In this document: one piece after another, positions 1 through 6,952 of the stretch
Layout of the letters: the number at the start of each line of letters is the position of its first letter
How positions within the stretch are numbered: position 1 is the first letter of the stretch
From: Desulfacinum hydrothermale DSM 13146
GTDB taxonomy: Bacteria; Desulfobacterota; Syntrophobacteria; Syntrophobacterales; DSM-9756
Length of the DNA stretch: 64,000 nucleotides
Assembly (NCBI RefSeq): GCF_900176285.1
Contig: NZ_FWXF01000007.1
Coordinates: 1 to 64,000, forward strand
Reading direction: 5' to 3'
Notes under the pieces: generated by a model
Seen by the model: only the letters and a program-made list of their open reading frames with translations
What the model was told of the DNA's origin: nothing
The model's database searches: none
Position numbers and translations under genes: made by a program

Positions 1-323
1 AAAATCTTGGGTTTCGAGGTTTTCGCCTGCGGGGGCTGGAAAAGGTCAGGGGCGAATTTGCCCTGATGTGCGCTGCCCATAACCTTCTTAAGATTGTAAA
101 GGCCGTAGCTGAGGGCATCATCAATATAGATCAAAGAGCGATCAGGGCACAGGCTGCCTAAAGGGGCAGCTTGCTCCTTTTTGAATGGCTCTTTGATACC
201 TGCTGATGCCCGATATCTTGCGTCGACGAGCAACGTCTCTGCAGTCACAGCACTTTCACCCGCGATGTTTGCTCATGAACGATGCAGGACTCAAATTTTA
301 ATCCGCATTGTCGGACAAGCTCC
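1..323 (+). mobile_element. Right end of an IS1182-like insertion sequence, cut by the window edge
   Basis: Positions 3-161 encode a transposase C-terminus. After its stop lies a short hairpin (GCTGCC...GGCAGC, about 154-171) and about 140 bp of non-coding DNA. The segment 308-323, read on the minus strand, is GGAGCTTGTCCGACAA. It closely matches the ends of short repeats elsewhere in the window (27119, 27300, 34184, 34386), so it is probably the terminal inverted repeat of this IS. The left part of the element lies outside the window. The family call rests on the transposase tail only. Confidence 0.6.
3..161 (+). CDS. Transposase, C-terminal fragment (IS1182-like)
   Basis: An open frame from the window edge to TAA at 159-161 gives the last 52 residues of a transposase. 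The tail contains RGLEKVRGEFALMCAAHNLLKI, split here as RGLEKVRGEF and ALMCAAHNLLKI. This is the characteristic end of DDE transposases of the IS1182 group, where the RG...F.L...AHNL motif closes the catalytic domain. The N-terminal part, with most of the catalytic residues, is upstream of the window, so I cannot say whether the gene is intact. It has the same orientation as the nqr genes that follow. Confidence 0.7.
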   Translation, partial: NLGFRGFRLRGLEKVRGEFALMCAAHNLLKIVKAVAEGIINIDQRAIRAQAA

Positions 324-341
324 TAGGAGGGCGTCCCCGGC

Positions 342-935
342 ATGGAAACCACCTTGAGCGCTCCGGTGATCTTTTTCGCCGCCATCTTCACCAACAACAT
401 TTTACTGGCCAATTTTCTAGGCATGTGCTCCTTTTTGGCCATCTCCCGGGAACTCAAATCCGCCGTGGGCCTTGGGCTGGCGGTGACATTCGTCATGACC
501 TGCACCACCGCCCTCAATTACCTGGTCTATCATCACCTGCTTGTGCCCTTCCAACTGGAGCACTTCCGCTATATCGTCTTCATCATCGTCATCGCCGCCT
601 TCGTTCAGTTGGTGGAAATGATCATCGATCGGTACTCCCCGGGACTCTACGTGGTGTTGGGCGTCTTTCTGCCGCTTATCACGGTCAATTGCGCCATCCT
701 GGGTGTGTGCCTGTTCATGATCATCCGCCGGTACAACTTCATTCAGTCGGTGGCCTACGGCTTCGGGGGCGGTCTGGGTTGGCTGTTGGCCATCACGGCG
801 TTGGCGGGCATTCGGGAAAAGATCCGAAAGGCCCCCATTCCCAAGGCGTTGGAGGGGCCGGGAATCAGTCTCATCATTGCGGGCTTGATGGCCCTCTCCT
901 TCATGGCCTTCAGCGGCATGATTCAAATCGGTTGA
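342..935 (+). CDS. nqrE: Na+-translocating NADH:quinone reductase subunit E
   Basis: This 197-residue integral membrane protein with about six helices is a subunit of the Na+-NQR complex, which couples NADH:quinone electron transfer to sodium export. NqrE belongs to the NqrE/RnfA family. The pieces FLGMCSFLA, LPLITVNCAI and YGFGGGLGW with ALAGIREK favour NqrE over RnfA, including the conserved membrane cysteines of the NqrD/NqrE core. The start at ATG 342 has AGGAGGG about 10 bp upstream; that Shine-Dalgarno directly abuts the IS end. nqrF follows after 12 bp. nqrA-D are not in the window and would be expected upstream of the IS, or lost. Confidence 0.88.
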   Translation: METTLSAPVIFFAAIFTNNILLANFLGMCSFLAISRELKSAVGLGLAVTFVMTCTTALNYLVYHHLLVPFQLEHFRYIVFIIVIAAFVQLVEMIIDRYSPGLYVVLGVFLPLITVNCAILGVCLFMIIRRYNFIQSVAYGFGGGLGWLLAITALAGIREKIRKAPIPKALEGPGISLIIAGLMALSFMAFSGMIQIG

Positions 936-947
936 GGTGGAAACACC

Positions 948-2051
948 ATGGTACAACTCGCCCTCGGACTCCTGGCCATCAGCACCTTGGCGGCCCTGCT
1001 GGCCCTGCTGTTGGAAGCGGCCCACGCGGTCCTGGCCGATTACGGCGAATGCCGCATTTCCATCAACGAGGGACAAAAGGAACTGACCGTCCAGGGGGGA
1101 GGAAAGCTTCTGGGTACCCTCATGGACCAGGGTATCTTCATCCCTTCCGCCTGCGGCGGTCGGGGCAGTTGTGGGCTTTGCAAGGTCAAGGTCCTGGAGG
1201 GCGGGGGCCCCATTCTGCCCACGGAAACCCCCTACATGGATGAAAAGGAAATCGCCGAGCAGGTGCGCCTGTCGTGTCAGGTGCGCGTGCGTAACGACCT
1301 GGCGATTCACATCCCGGAAGAATTTTTCCTCATCAAGGAATATGCAGCCGTGGTGGTGGGCCTACGCCCCTTGACCCCCAACATCAAGGAGGTGCACCTC
1401 AAGCTGGTGGATCCCCCGGAAATCACCTTCAAGCCCGGCCAATTCATCCAGTTCCAGGTGCCGGCCTATCCGGGTTGCCCTGAGCCCATCTACCGGGCCT
1501 ACAGCATCGCCTCGCCCGCCGGGCTCAAAAACGAAATCAAACTGGTGATCACCCGCGTGGAACGGGGCCTGGCCACCACCTACATCCATACCATGCTCAA
1601 GGAAGGCGATCCGGTGCGCGTCAACGGCCCCTACGGGGACTTCTATCTGCGCCATTCCGAGCGAGAGATGGTCCTGATCGCCACGGGCTCCGGCCTGGCC
1701 CCTCTCATGTCCATCCTGCATCAGATGGCCGATGAAAAGATCAACCGCCGGGCCACGCTCTATTTCGGTGTCCGTTGCAAGGCGGATCTCTTCTACCAGG
1801 AGGAGATTCAGGCCCTGGCGGAACGGATCCCGGGGCTGAGCTATATCCCGGTTCTTTCCGCTCCGGCCCCCGAGGACGCTTGGGAGGGAGAAACGGGCTA
1901 TGTGACAGACGCAGTGGCCCGCCAGATAGAGGACGCGTCCAATATGGAGGCCTATCTTTGCGGCAACCCGCTCATGATCAACGCCGCCGTGGAGATTCTC
2001 GTGAGTAAAGGTCTTCCCGAGGACCGCATCTTCTACGACAAGTTCGCCTGA
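948..2051 (+). CDS. nqrF: Na+-translocating NADH:quinone reductase subunit F
   Basis: NqrF is the NADH-oxidising entry subunit of Na+-NQR. The 367-residue protein has one N-terminal membrane helix (about 3-24) and a [2Fe-2S] ferredoxin domain with cysteines at 69, 75, 78 and 110 (CX5CX2C then a distant C). A ferredoxin-NADP reductase-like module follows, with the FAD motif RAYSIAS near residue 184 and the nucleotide motif ATGSGLAPL near 245. The C-terminus FYDKFA is typical. It is somewhat shorter than the usual roughly 400 residues. The start ATG 948 has GAGGTGGA upstream. It is probably cotranscribed with nqrE. Confidence 0.9.
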   Translation: MVQLALGLLAISTLAALLALLLEAAHAVLADYGECRISINEGQKELTVQGGGKLLGTLMDQGIFIPSACGGRGSCGLCKVKVLEGGGPILPTETPYMDEKEIAEQVRLSCQVRVRNDLAIHIPEEFFLIKEYAAVVVGLRPLTPNIKEVHLKLVDPPEITFKPGQFIQFQVPAYPGCPEPIYRAYSIASPAGLKNEIKLVITRVERGLATTYIHTMLKEGDPVRVNGPYGDFYLRHSEREMVLIATGSGLAPLMSILHQMADEKINRRATLYFGVRCKADLFYQEEIQALAERIPGLSYIPVLSAPAPEDAWEGETGYVTDAVARQIEDASNMEAYLCGNPLMINAAVEILVSKGLPEDRIFYDKFA

Positions 2052-2089
2052 ACCACCCACCCCAACTCAGGAAACCGCGAGGGGAAGCC

Positions 2090-2593
2090 ATGGGTCGTTT
2101 TCCCGTCTACCAAAGCCCGGATCTGGATGAAGTGGAGCAAAGGCTTCGCTCCGGCCTCCAATACCATGGGTACCTGGAAGGCGATCCCAGGGCGCTCATT
2201 CAGATCCTCACCGAAGATGAAAAGGCGGTCAAAGAAGCGGGCCTCTTTCACGACGCCATCGCCCGCCGTCTTCGCCGCCTCACCGACGCCGCTAAGAAGG
2301 GGCTGGGAGATCCCGTGGTGGTTGAGGAACGGTTTCGCGTGCGCATTGAGGCCGCCCGCGGTAAACTCCCGTGCCCCTGGGGCCATCCCGGCCTTTATCC
2401 CAAGACCCACGTGGAATTGGAGCGACTGGATACGGGCGAGCGGCTCCAATGGACGGACCTATCCATCCACTTCATCGAGGCCCACGGCTTTTACCAGGGG
2501 GCGCAAAGCCCGTATCGGCTCGACCCCAAGAAGGTCATTGGGATTTTGGGGCTGCAACCCGAGGCCTCTTCCCCGCCCATTCCACCACCCTGA
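2090..2593 (+). CDS. Conserved hypothetical protein downstream of nqrF
   Basis: A 167-residue soluble protein with no signal peptide or membrane segment; I do not recognise its family. It is rich in charged residues and contains a PCPWGHPGLYP segment in the middle, which could be a conserved loop. It starts at ATG 2090 after GAGGGGAAG and lies 38 bp behind nqrF on the same strand, so it is probably part of the nqr transcript. Its last 59 bp overlap the 3' end of apbE on the opposite strand. The final residues (SSPPIPPP) are low-complexity and may be a consequence of that overlap. Confidence 0.6.
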   Translation: MGRFPVYQSPDLDEVEQRLRSGLQYHGYLEGDPRALIQILTEDEKAVKEAGLFHDAIARRLRRLTDAAKKGLGDPVVVEERFRVRIEAARGKLPCPWGHPGLYPKTHVELERLDTGERLQWTDLSIHFIEAHGFYQGAQSPYRLDPKKVIGILGLQPEASSPPIPPP

Positions 2594-3653
2594 CGCCCTG
2601 GCGCCGGATGGAAGCCGCATCCACCCCCAGCCGGGTCAAAAAATGGGTGGACACCCAGAACTCCAGCCCCCCGGCCGGGCCTTCTCGGACCACAGCGGCC
2701 TCCACACCGGGCAGGCCTTCCACTACCGAAAGTCCCTTCTCCGGCCCCAGGACCAGCACGCCGGTGGCCAGCCCGTCGGCCAGCGTGGCCTGGGGCGCCA
2801 CCACCGTCACGGCGGCGGTCTCCCGGGCAGTGAAGCCGGAGCGCGGGTCGATGATGTGGCTGTAGCGTTTTCCGTTCTTGATAAAAAACCTTTCATAATC
2901 GCCCGAAGTCACCACCGCCACGCCCTCCACCCGGGCTGTGGCCAAGATGCCTTCCTTCTGCCGGGGATGGCGAATGCCGATGCGCCACGGCTTCCCGTCG
3001 GGCTTTCGCCCGTAGGCGTACAGATCTCCTCCCGCATTGACCAGGGCCGCCTGCACACCCAGGCCCTTCAGGATCTGAACGGCCCGGTCGATGGCATGGC
3101 CCTTGGCGATCCCACCCAGGTCCAGCGCCATGCCCGGGTCGGCGAAGGCCACGGTGTGGTCCTGTTGCCCCAGAAGCAGCTTGCCGTAGCCCACATGCCG
3201 GAGGGCTTCTTCAATCTTGGCATCGGTGGGAAGGATCTTTTCCGCTCTGTAGATGGGCCACAGCCGCAGCAGCGGCGCCACGGTCACGTCAAAGCCCCCC
3301 TGGGTCATTTGGGAAATGCGAACCGACGCACGCAGAAGGTCCCAGAGTTCCGAAGAAACCTTCACCGGCTGTTGGCCGGCGCGCCGATTCAGCCGGCTCA
3401 ATTCACTGTCTTTCCGGAAAAAGCTCATTTGCCTTTCGATGCGCTCCATCTCCGAAAAGGCCGCCTTGATGGCGTGCAAGGCCCGCCCCTCATCACGGCT
3501 GACCACGCTGATCTCCACCACGGTTCCCATCAGGGGTCTGGCCACCGCCGTCACTTGCGGCTGCCGGGAGCAACCCCAAAGTGCCAGCACGGTGAAGACG
3601 AACACCGCCGCCATGTTTTTAGTTTTCCACGTCACCGCGGCTCTTCTCTTCAT
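2535..3653 (-). CDS. apbE: FAD:protein FMN transferase, lipoprotein
   Basis: ApbE attaches FMN covalently to a threonine of NqrB, NqrC or RnfG-type proteins in the periplasm, using FAD and Mg2+. The 372-residue protein has a hydrophobic leader ending at a lipobox-like ALWGC (Cys about 28). The family core is clear: RPLMGTVVEIS, then SELSRLNR, FDVTVAPLLRLWPI, LDLGGIAKGHAIDRA, LVNAGGDLYAYG, and YSHIIDPRSG near the C-terminal third. Its proximity to nqrEF fits maturation of that complex, although it is transcribed convergently. It overlaps the unknown gene at 2090-2593 by 59 bp. Confidence 0.92.
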   Translation of the reverse strand: MKRRAAVTWKTKNMAAVFVFTVLALWGCSRQPQVTAVARPLMGTVVEISVVSRDEGRALHAIKAAFSEMERIERQMSFFRKDSELSRLNRRAGQQPVKVSSELWDLLRASVRISQMTQGGFDVTVAPLLRLWPIYRAEKILPTDAKIEEALRHVGYGKLLLGQQDHTVAFADPGMALDLGGIAKGHAIDRAVQILKGLGVQAALVNAGGDLYAYGRKPDGKPWRIGIRHPRQKEGILATARVEGVAVVTSGDYERFFIKNGKRYSHIIDPRSGFTARETAAVTVVAPQATLADGLATGVLVLGPEKGLSVVEGLPGVEAAVVREGPAGGLEFWVSTHFLTRLGVDAASIRRQGVRVVEWAGKRPRVAAPKSQ

Positions 3654-3876
3654 GGGATCCTTTCTCGCTCCATGCTGCGTCGGTCCCTGCTTGCTTTCCT
3701 GACAATGGACGTGTCATATTGAACCATGCTGCAGCGCAACCGCAACCGGATTCCTGCTTCCCCTCTTTGAGCCCGTTTCCCGCTCCCATTTCCCCCGCGA
3801 TCCTTACGCCCAACCCCGGCCGCAGGTGTTCGTGCGGCGGATCTTCCAACCTGAAGATACAAGGAGGGCCAAGGCT

Positions 3877-4989
3877 ATGAAGATGACACTTACAGCCATC
3901 AAGGCGGACATTGGGAGCATCGGAGGACACATTCAGCCCAGCCAGCGCGTGCTGGAAACGGTCACGGGGCACGTTCGCCAGCACCAGAAAGGGCTTCTCA
4001 TCGACTGGCACGTGAGCTACACGGGCGACGACATTGCCATCTTGTGCACCCACACGGGGGGCGTCGGCCATGAAGGGGTGCACAAGCTCGCCTGGGACGC
4101 CTTCAAGGCCGGAACGGACGTGGCCAAGGACCAGGGCCTTTACGGGGCGGGGCAGGATCTCTTGAAGGACGCTTTCGCCGGCAACGTCCGGGGGCTGGGG
4201 CCCGCCGTAGCCGAGATGGAGTTTGACGAGAGAACGGCGGAGCCCTTCCTCTTTTTCGCTGCGGATAAGACGGATCCGGGCGCCTACAACCTGCCGCTCT
4301 ACCAGGCGTTCGCCGATCCCATGACCTGTTCGGGCCTGCTGCTTTCACCGGGCATGTTTCAGGGATTTTCCTTCACCATCATGGATGTTTCCCATGTGGA
4401 GGCCGATCGCGTCATCACGTTGAACGCCCCGGAAGACCTCTACGACATCGCCGCGCTGCTGAGGGATCCGGAGCGATTTGTGGTGGAATCCATCCATTCA
4501 CGTCAAACGGGCGAACAAGCGGTGGCGGTGAGCACCACCCGGCTCCACAACATCGCCGGCAAATACACGGGTAAGGACGACCCCATCATGCTCGTTCGCG
4601 TCCAGGGAAGCTTTCCCGCCACCGGCGAGGTTCTGGCTCCGTTTCATCTGGGGGCTTACGTGGCCGGCTTCATGCGCGGCAGCCATGCCGGCCCCCTCAT
4701 GCCGGTCCGACAAAACACCGGCACCTCCTTCTTCGACGGCCCCCCCATCGTTTCCTGCGCCGCCTTTTGCGTCCATCACGGCCGACTCACCAGCCCGGTG
4801 GATGCCTTCGCCCATCCCTATTGGGACCGCATTCGCGATCGCATCTCGGACAAGGCGACGGAAATCCGCCGACAGGGCTTTTTTGGAAACGCCATGCTGC
4901 CTTTCAGCGAACTGGAATACGGAGGAATCGTGAAGAAACTGGCGGACCTGGAAGAACGCTTCACCGTGAGGCCCCCAGAAACCCAATGA
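3877..4989 (+). CDS. fbp: Fructose-1,6-bisphosphate aldolase/phosphatase (archaeal type)
   Basis: This bifunctional gluconeogenic enzyme (FBPase class V, FBPA/P) condenses DHAP with GAP and hydrolyses the product to fructose 6-phosphate, making gluconeogenesis one-way. The protein is 370 residues. Family signatures are the N-terminal TLTAIKADIGSIGGH, ILCTHTGGVGHEGVHKLAWD, FLFFAADKTDPGAYNLPLY, GFSFTIMDVSH and the C-terminal MLPFSELEYGGI. Asp, His and Gln residues in these segments bind the Mg ions in known structures. I chose ATG 3877 because AAGGAGGG sits at 3861-3868; an in-frame GTG at 3826 lacks such a site. It is divergent from apbE. Confidence 0.92.
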   Translation: MKMTLTAIKADIGSIGGHIQPSQRVLETVTGHVRQHQKGLLIDWHVSYTGDDIAILCTHTGGVGHEGVHKLAWDAFKAGTDVAKDQGLYGAGQDLLKDAFAGNVRGLGPAVAEMEFDERTAEPFLFFAADKTDPGAYNLPLYQAFADPMTCSGLLLSPGMFQGFSFTIMDVSHVEADRVITLNAPEDLYDIAALLRDPERFVVESIHSRQTGEQAVAVSTTRLHNIAGKYTGKDDPIMLVRVQGSFPATGEVLAPFHLGAYVAGFMRGSHAGPLMPVRQNTGTSFFDGPPIVSCAAFCVHHGRLTSPVDAFAHPYWDRIRDRISDKATEIRRQGFFGNAMLPFSELEYGGIVKKLADLEERFTVRPPETQ

Positions 4990-5080
4990 AATACCCGGGG
5001 GTATCGTGCCCGGAAGAGCTTGTGCGCCCGACCGGCCCCGCAGCCCGGGCACGGGCGCCGGCTTTTATCCTATCCCCGAG

Positions 5081-5100
5081 GAGGCTGTCCGAAAATGCCG
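5081..5100 (+). repeat. Solo copy of dispersed IS/MITE end
   Basis: GAGGCTGTCCGAAAATGCCG matches the left ends of the two full short elements (GGA[G/A]CCTGT[C/G]CGAGAA, at 27119 and 34184) with a few changes. Only this end is recognisable, so it is probably a decayed element. Confidence 0.45.
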
Positions 5101-5261
5101 ATTTTAGAACATTTGGACATGCTAACTGTTCGAAATCGCATTGGCCCAAAGGGATGATTTGGCGATCTAGGACACGCTCCTGGGAACTTGTCCCAAAACG
5201 GGCTCCTGGAGGGGCGGCCCAGCCGCTTTCGCACAGGGCAGCCACGAGAACCGCTTGTCAC

Positions 5262-5290
5262 AAAAAAAGCCGGCCCCGAAAGGCCGGCTT
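5262..5290 (-). terminator. Rho-independent terminator of tRNA-Pro
   Basis: On the minus strand the sequence forms AAGCCGGCC - TTTCGG - GGCCGGCTT followed by a run of T residues. This is a strong GC-rich hairpin with a U tail, 15 bp after the encoded CCA of the tRNA. It is oriented to stop tRNA transcription. Confidence 0.85.
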
Positions 5291-5304
5291 GTTCACCTTT
5301 TTGC

Positions 5305-5382
5305 TGGTCGGGACGGGCGGATTTGAACCGCCGACCCCTAGCTCCCCATGCTAGTGCGCTCACCAGACTGCGCTACGCCCCG
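5305..5382 (-). tRNA. tRNA-Pro (anticodon GGG)
   Basis: Read on the minus strand, the 78-nt gene folds as a full cloverleaf. The acceptor CGGGGCG pairs with CGTCCCG (one G-U), and the D stem GCGC pairs with GCGC. The anticodon stem CTAGC/GCTAG carries the loop ATGGGGA, giving anticodon GGG. The T stem GGCGG/CCGCC has loop TTCAAAT. The discriminator is A and CCA is encoded. It decodes the CCC codon (and CCU by wobble). It has its own promoter upstream and terminator downstream. Confidence 0.95.
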
Positions 5383-5395
5383 ACAGCGTTGGCAG

Positions 5396-5424
5396 TACTT
5401 AGCACCAAAGCCCGGTGCTGTCAA
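5396..5424 (-). promoter_or_regulatory. Promoter of tRNA-Pro
   Basis: On the minus strand, a perfect -35 TTGACA (5419-5424) is followed after 17 bp by TAAGTA (5396-5401), placing the start of transcription a few bases ahead of the tRNA 5' end at 5382. The -10 is weak; the perfect -35 and position support the call. Confidence 0.5.
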
Positions 5425-5541
5425 GGCTTGCACCGGTACGGGGAGTAAAAAGAAAAGACCTTTTGTGGGCGTGGGATGTATCGGCTTCGCACCCTGGGAC
5501 AGGCACGGGCACGACCGGCTCCATCCTCCATGGGGCACCCA

Positions 5542-6933
5542 TCACGAACGGCCCGGAGAGGCGTCGCCTCCGTTGTCGCCCCGGATCCCCAAGACCTTCA
5601 TCTTTCGGTGGAGATGGCTGCGCTCCAGCCCCACGTTTTGCGCCGTCAGGGACACGTTCCAGTCGTTCTCCTCCAGTTTTTTCAGCAAATACTGGCGTTC
5701 GAAATGGAAACGGGCCTCCTTGAGAGTGGGATAGCGAAAGGGATCCTCCCCGCCGGGTGCGCGCCCCTGCTGAGCCACGAAATCGCGCGGCAGGTCGTGG
5801 GGCCGGATCACTCGACCCGGCGTCATGATGACCAGACGCTCCACGAAATTCTTGAGCTCCCGCACGTTGCCCGGCCAATCGTAGCGCTTGAGACGTTCCA
5901 ACACCTCCGGATCGATTTCCTTCCTGCCCAGGGTGCTTTCCTGGGACAGCTCATTCAAGAAGTCTTCCACCAGTAGCGGAATGTCGTCCAGGCGCTCCCG
6001 CAGGGGTGGCACGTGGAGGGGAATCACGTTCAGGCGGAAGAAGAGATCCTGGCGAAACCGCCCCGCCTCGATTTCCGCCTGCAGATCCTTGTTGGTTGCC
6101 GCCACGATGCGCACGTCCACCCGGATGGTCTTGGATCCTCCCACCCGTTCGAAGCTCTGTTCCTGAATGATCCGAAGGATTTTGGCCTGGGTCTTCAGGC
6201 TCATGTCCCCAATCTCGTCCAGGAAGAGCGTGCCGCCGTCGGCCAGATCGAACTTGCCCCGGCGCCTCTCCTGGGCCCCCGTGAAGGCCCCCTTTTCGTG
6301 GCCGAAGAGTTCGCTTTCAATGAGCTCTTCCGGGATGGCCGCACAGTTGACTTCAATGAGAGGCCGGTTCTTGCGAGGACTGAGAAAATGGATGGAGCGG
6401 GCGACCAATTCCTTTCCCGTACCATTTTCTCCAGTCACCAGCACGGTGGCATGGGACGGGGCCGCCCTCCGGATTTGGTCGCGAAGTTCGACGATGGCCG
6501 CACTTTCTCCCGTGAGCCGCTGGCGGCGTTCGGCCTTTTGGCGCCACAGCAGGTTGTCGGCTTCCAGGCGCGACACCTGCAAAGCGTTTTGCACCGACAC
6601 CAAAATGCGTTCCACCGAAAGCGGCTTTTCAATGAAATCGAAGGCCCCCACCCGGGTGGCGCGCACGGCGGTTTCAATGGTGCCATGTCCAGAAATGATG
6701 ATGACCGGGATGGTGGGATGGGTCTTCTTGACCCGATCCAACATCTCCATGCCGTCCATGCCCGGAAGCCAAATGTCGAGAAGGATCAAATGGGGAGCGT
6801 CCCGTTGGATCTCCTCCAAGGCGGCCTCCGCTGAACCGACCAACACCGTCTCGTAGCCCTCATCCTCCAGGACCCCTTTGAGTGACTGCAGGATGCTGGG
6901 TTCGTCATCCACCACCAGAATCTTTTCCGCCAT
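5542..6933 (-). CDS. ntrX: Sigma-54-dependent response regulator, NtrX type
   Basis: A 463-residue transcription activator, partner of the NtrY kinase encoded 20 bp upstream. It has a receiver domain (1-120; acidic D9/D10, phosphoacceptor D53 in [14 protein letters not shown]103 in FIEKPL). A sigma-54 AAA+ domain follows, with Walker A GENGTGKE, the sigma-54 contact loop GAFTGA, Walker [12 protein letters not shown] and the R-finger region FRLNVIPL...PLRER. A C-terminal Fis-type helix-turn-helix follows ([25 protein letters not shown]). The start ATG 6933 is preceded by GGGAAG. In other bacteria NtrYX acts in nitrogen, redox or envelope responses; the signal here is unknown. Confidence 0.9.
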   Translation of the reverse strand: MAEKILVVDDEPSILQSLKGVLEDEGYETVLVGSAEAALEEIQRDAPHLILLDIWLPGMDGMEMLDRVKKTHPTIPVIIISGHGTIETAVRATRVGAFDFIEKPLSVERILVSVQNALQVSRLEADNLLWRQKAERRQRLTGESAAIVELRDQIRRAAPSHATVLVTGENGTGKELVARSIHFLSPRKNRPLIEVNCAAIPEELIESELFGHEKGAFTGAQERRRGKFDLADGGTLFLDEIGDMSLKTQAKILRIIQEQSFERVGGSKTIRVDVRIVAATNKDLQAEIEAGRFRQDLFFRLNVIPLHVPPLRERLDDIPLLVEDFLNELSQESTLGRKEIDPEVLERLKRYDWPGNVRELKNFVERLVIMTPGRVIRPHDLPRDFVAQQGRAPGGEDPFRYPTLKEARFHFERQYLLKKLEENDWNVSLTAQNVGLERSHLHRKMKVLGIRGDNGGDASPGRS

Positions 6934-6952
6934 CTTCCCACAACCTTTCTCT

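Larger units (their letters stand above)
4990..5304. other. Intergenic region, FBPA/P to tRNA-Pro
   Basis: No coding sequence is supported here. It holds one solo copy of the dispersed repeat end (5081-5100) and, near the tRNA, its terminator. A second stretch (about 5181-5205, GGGAACTTGTCCCAAAAC) is loosely like the repeat end but too degraded to call. Confidence 0.5.

Noticed and set aside
308-1243. Long frames overlapping nqrE and nqrF in other phases (e.g. 308-1243, and 417-1310 on the minus strand)
   Set aside because: They are codon-bias shadows of nqrE/nqrF: low-complexity His/Arg/Gly-rich translations with no family resemblance.
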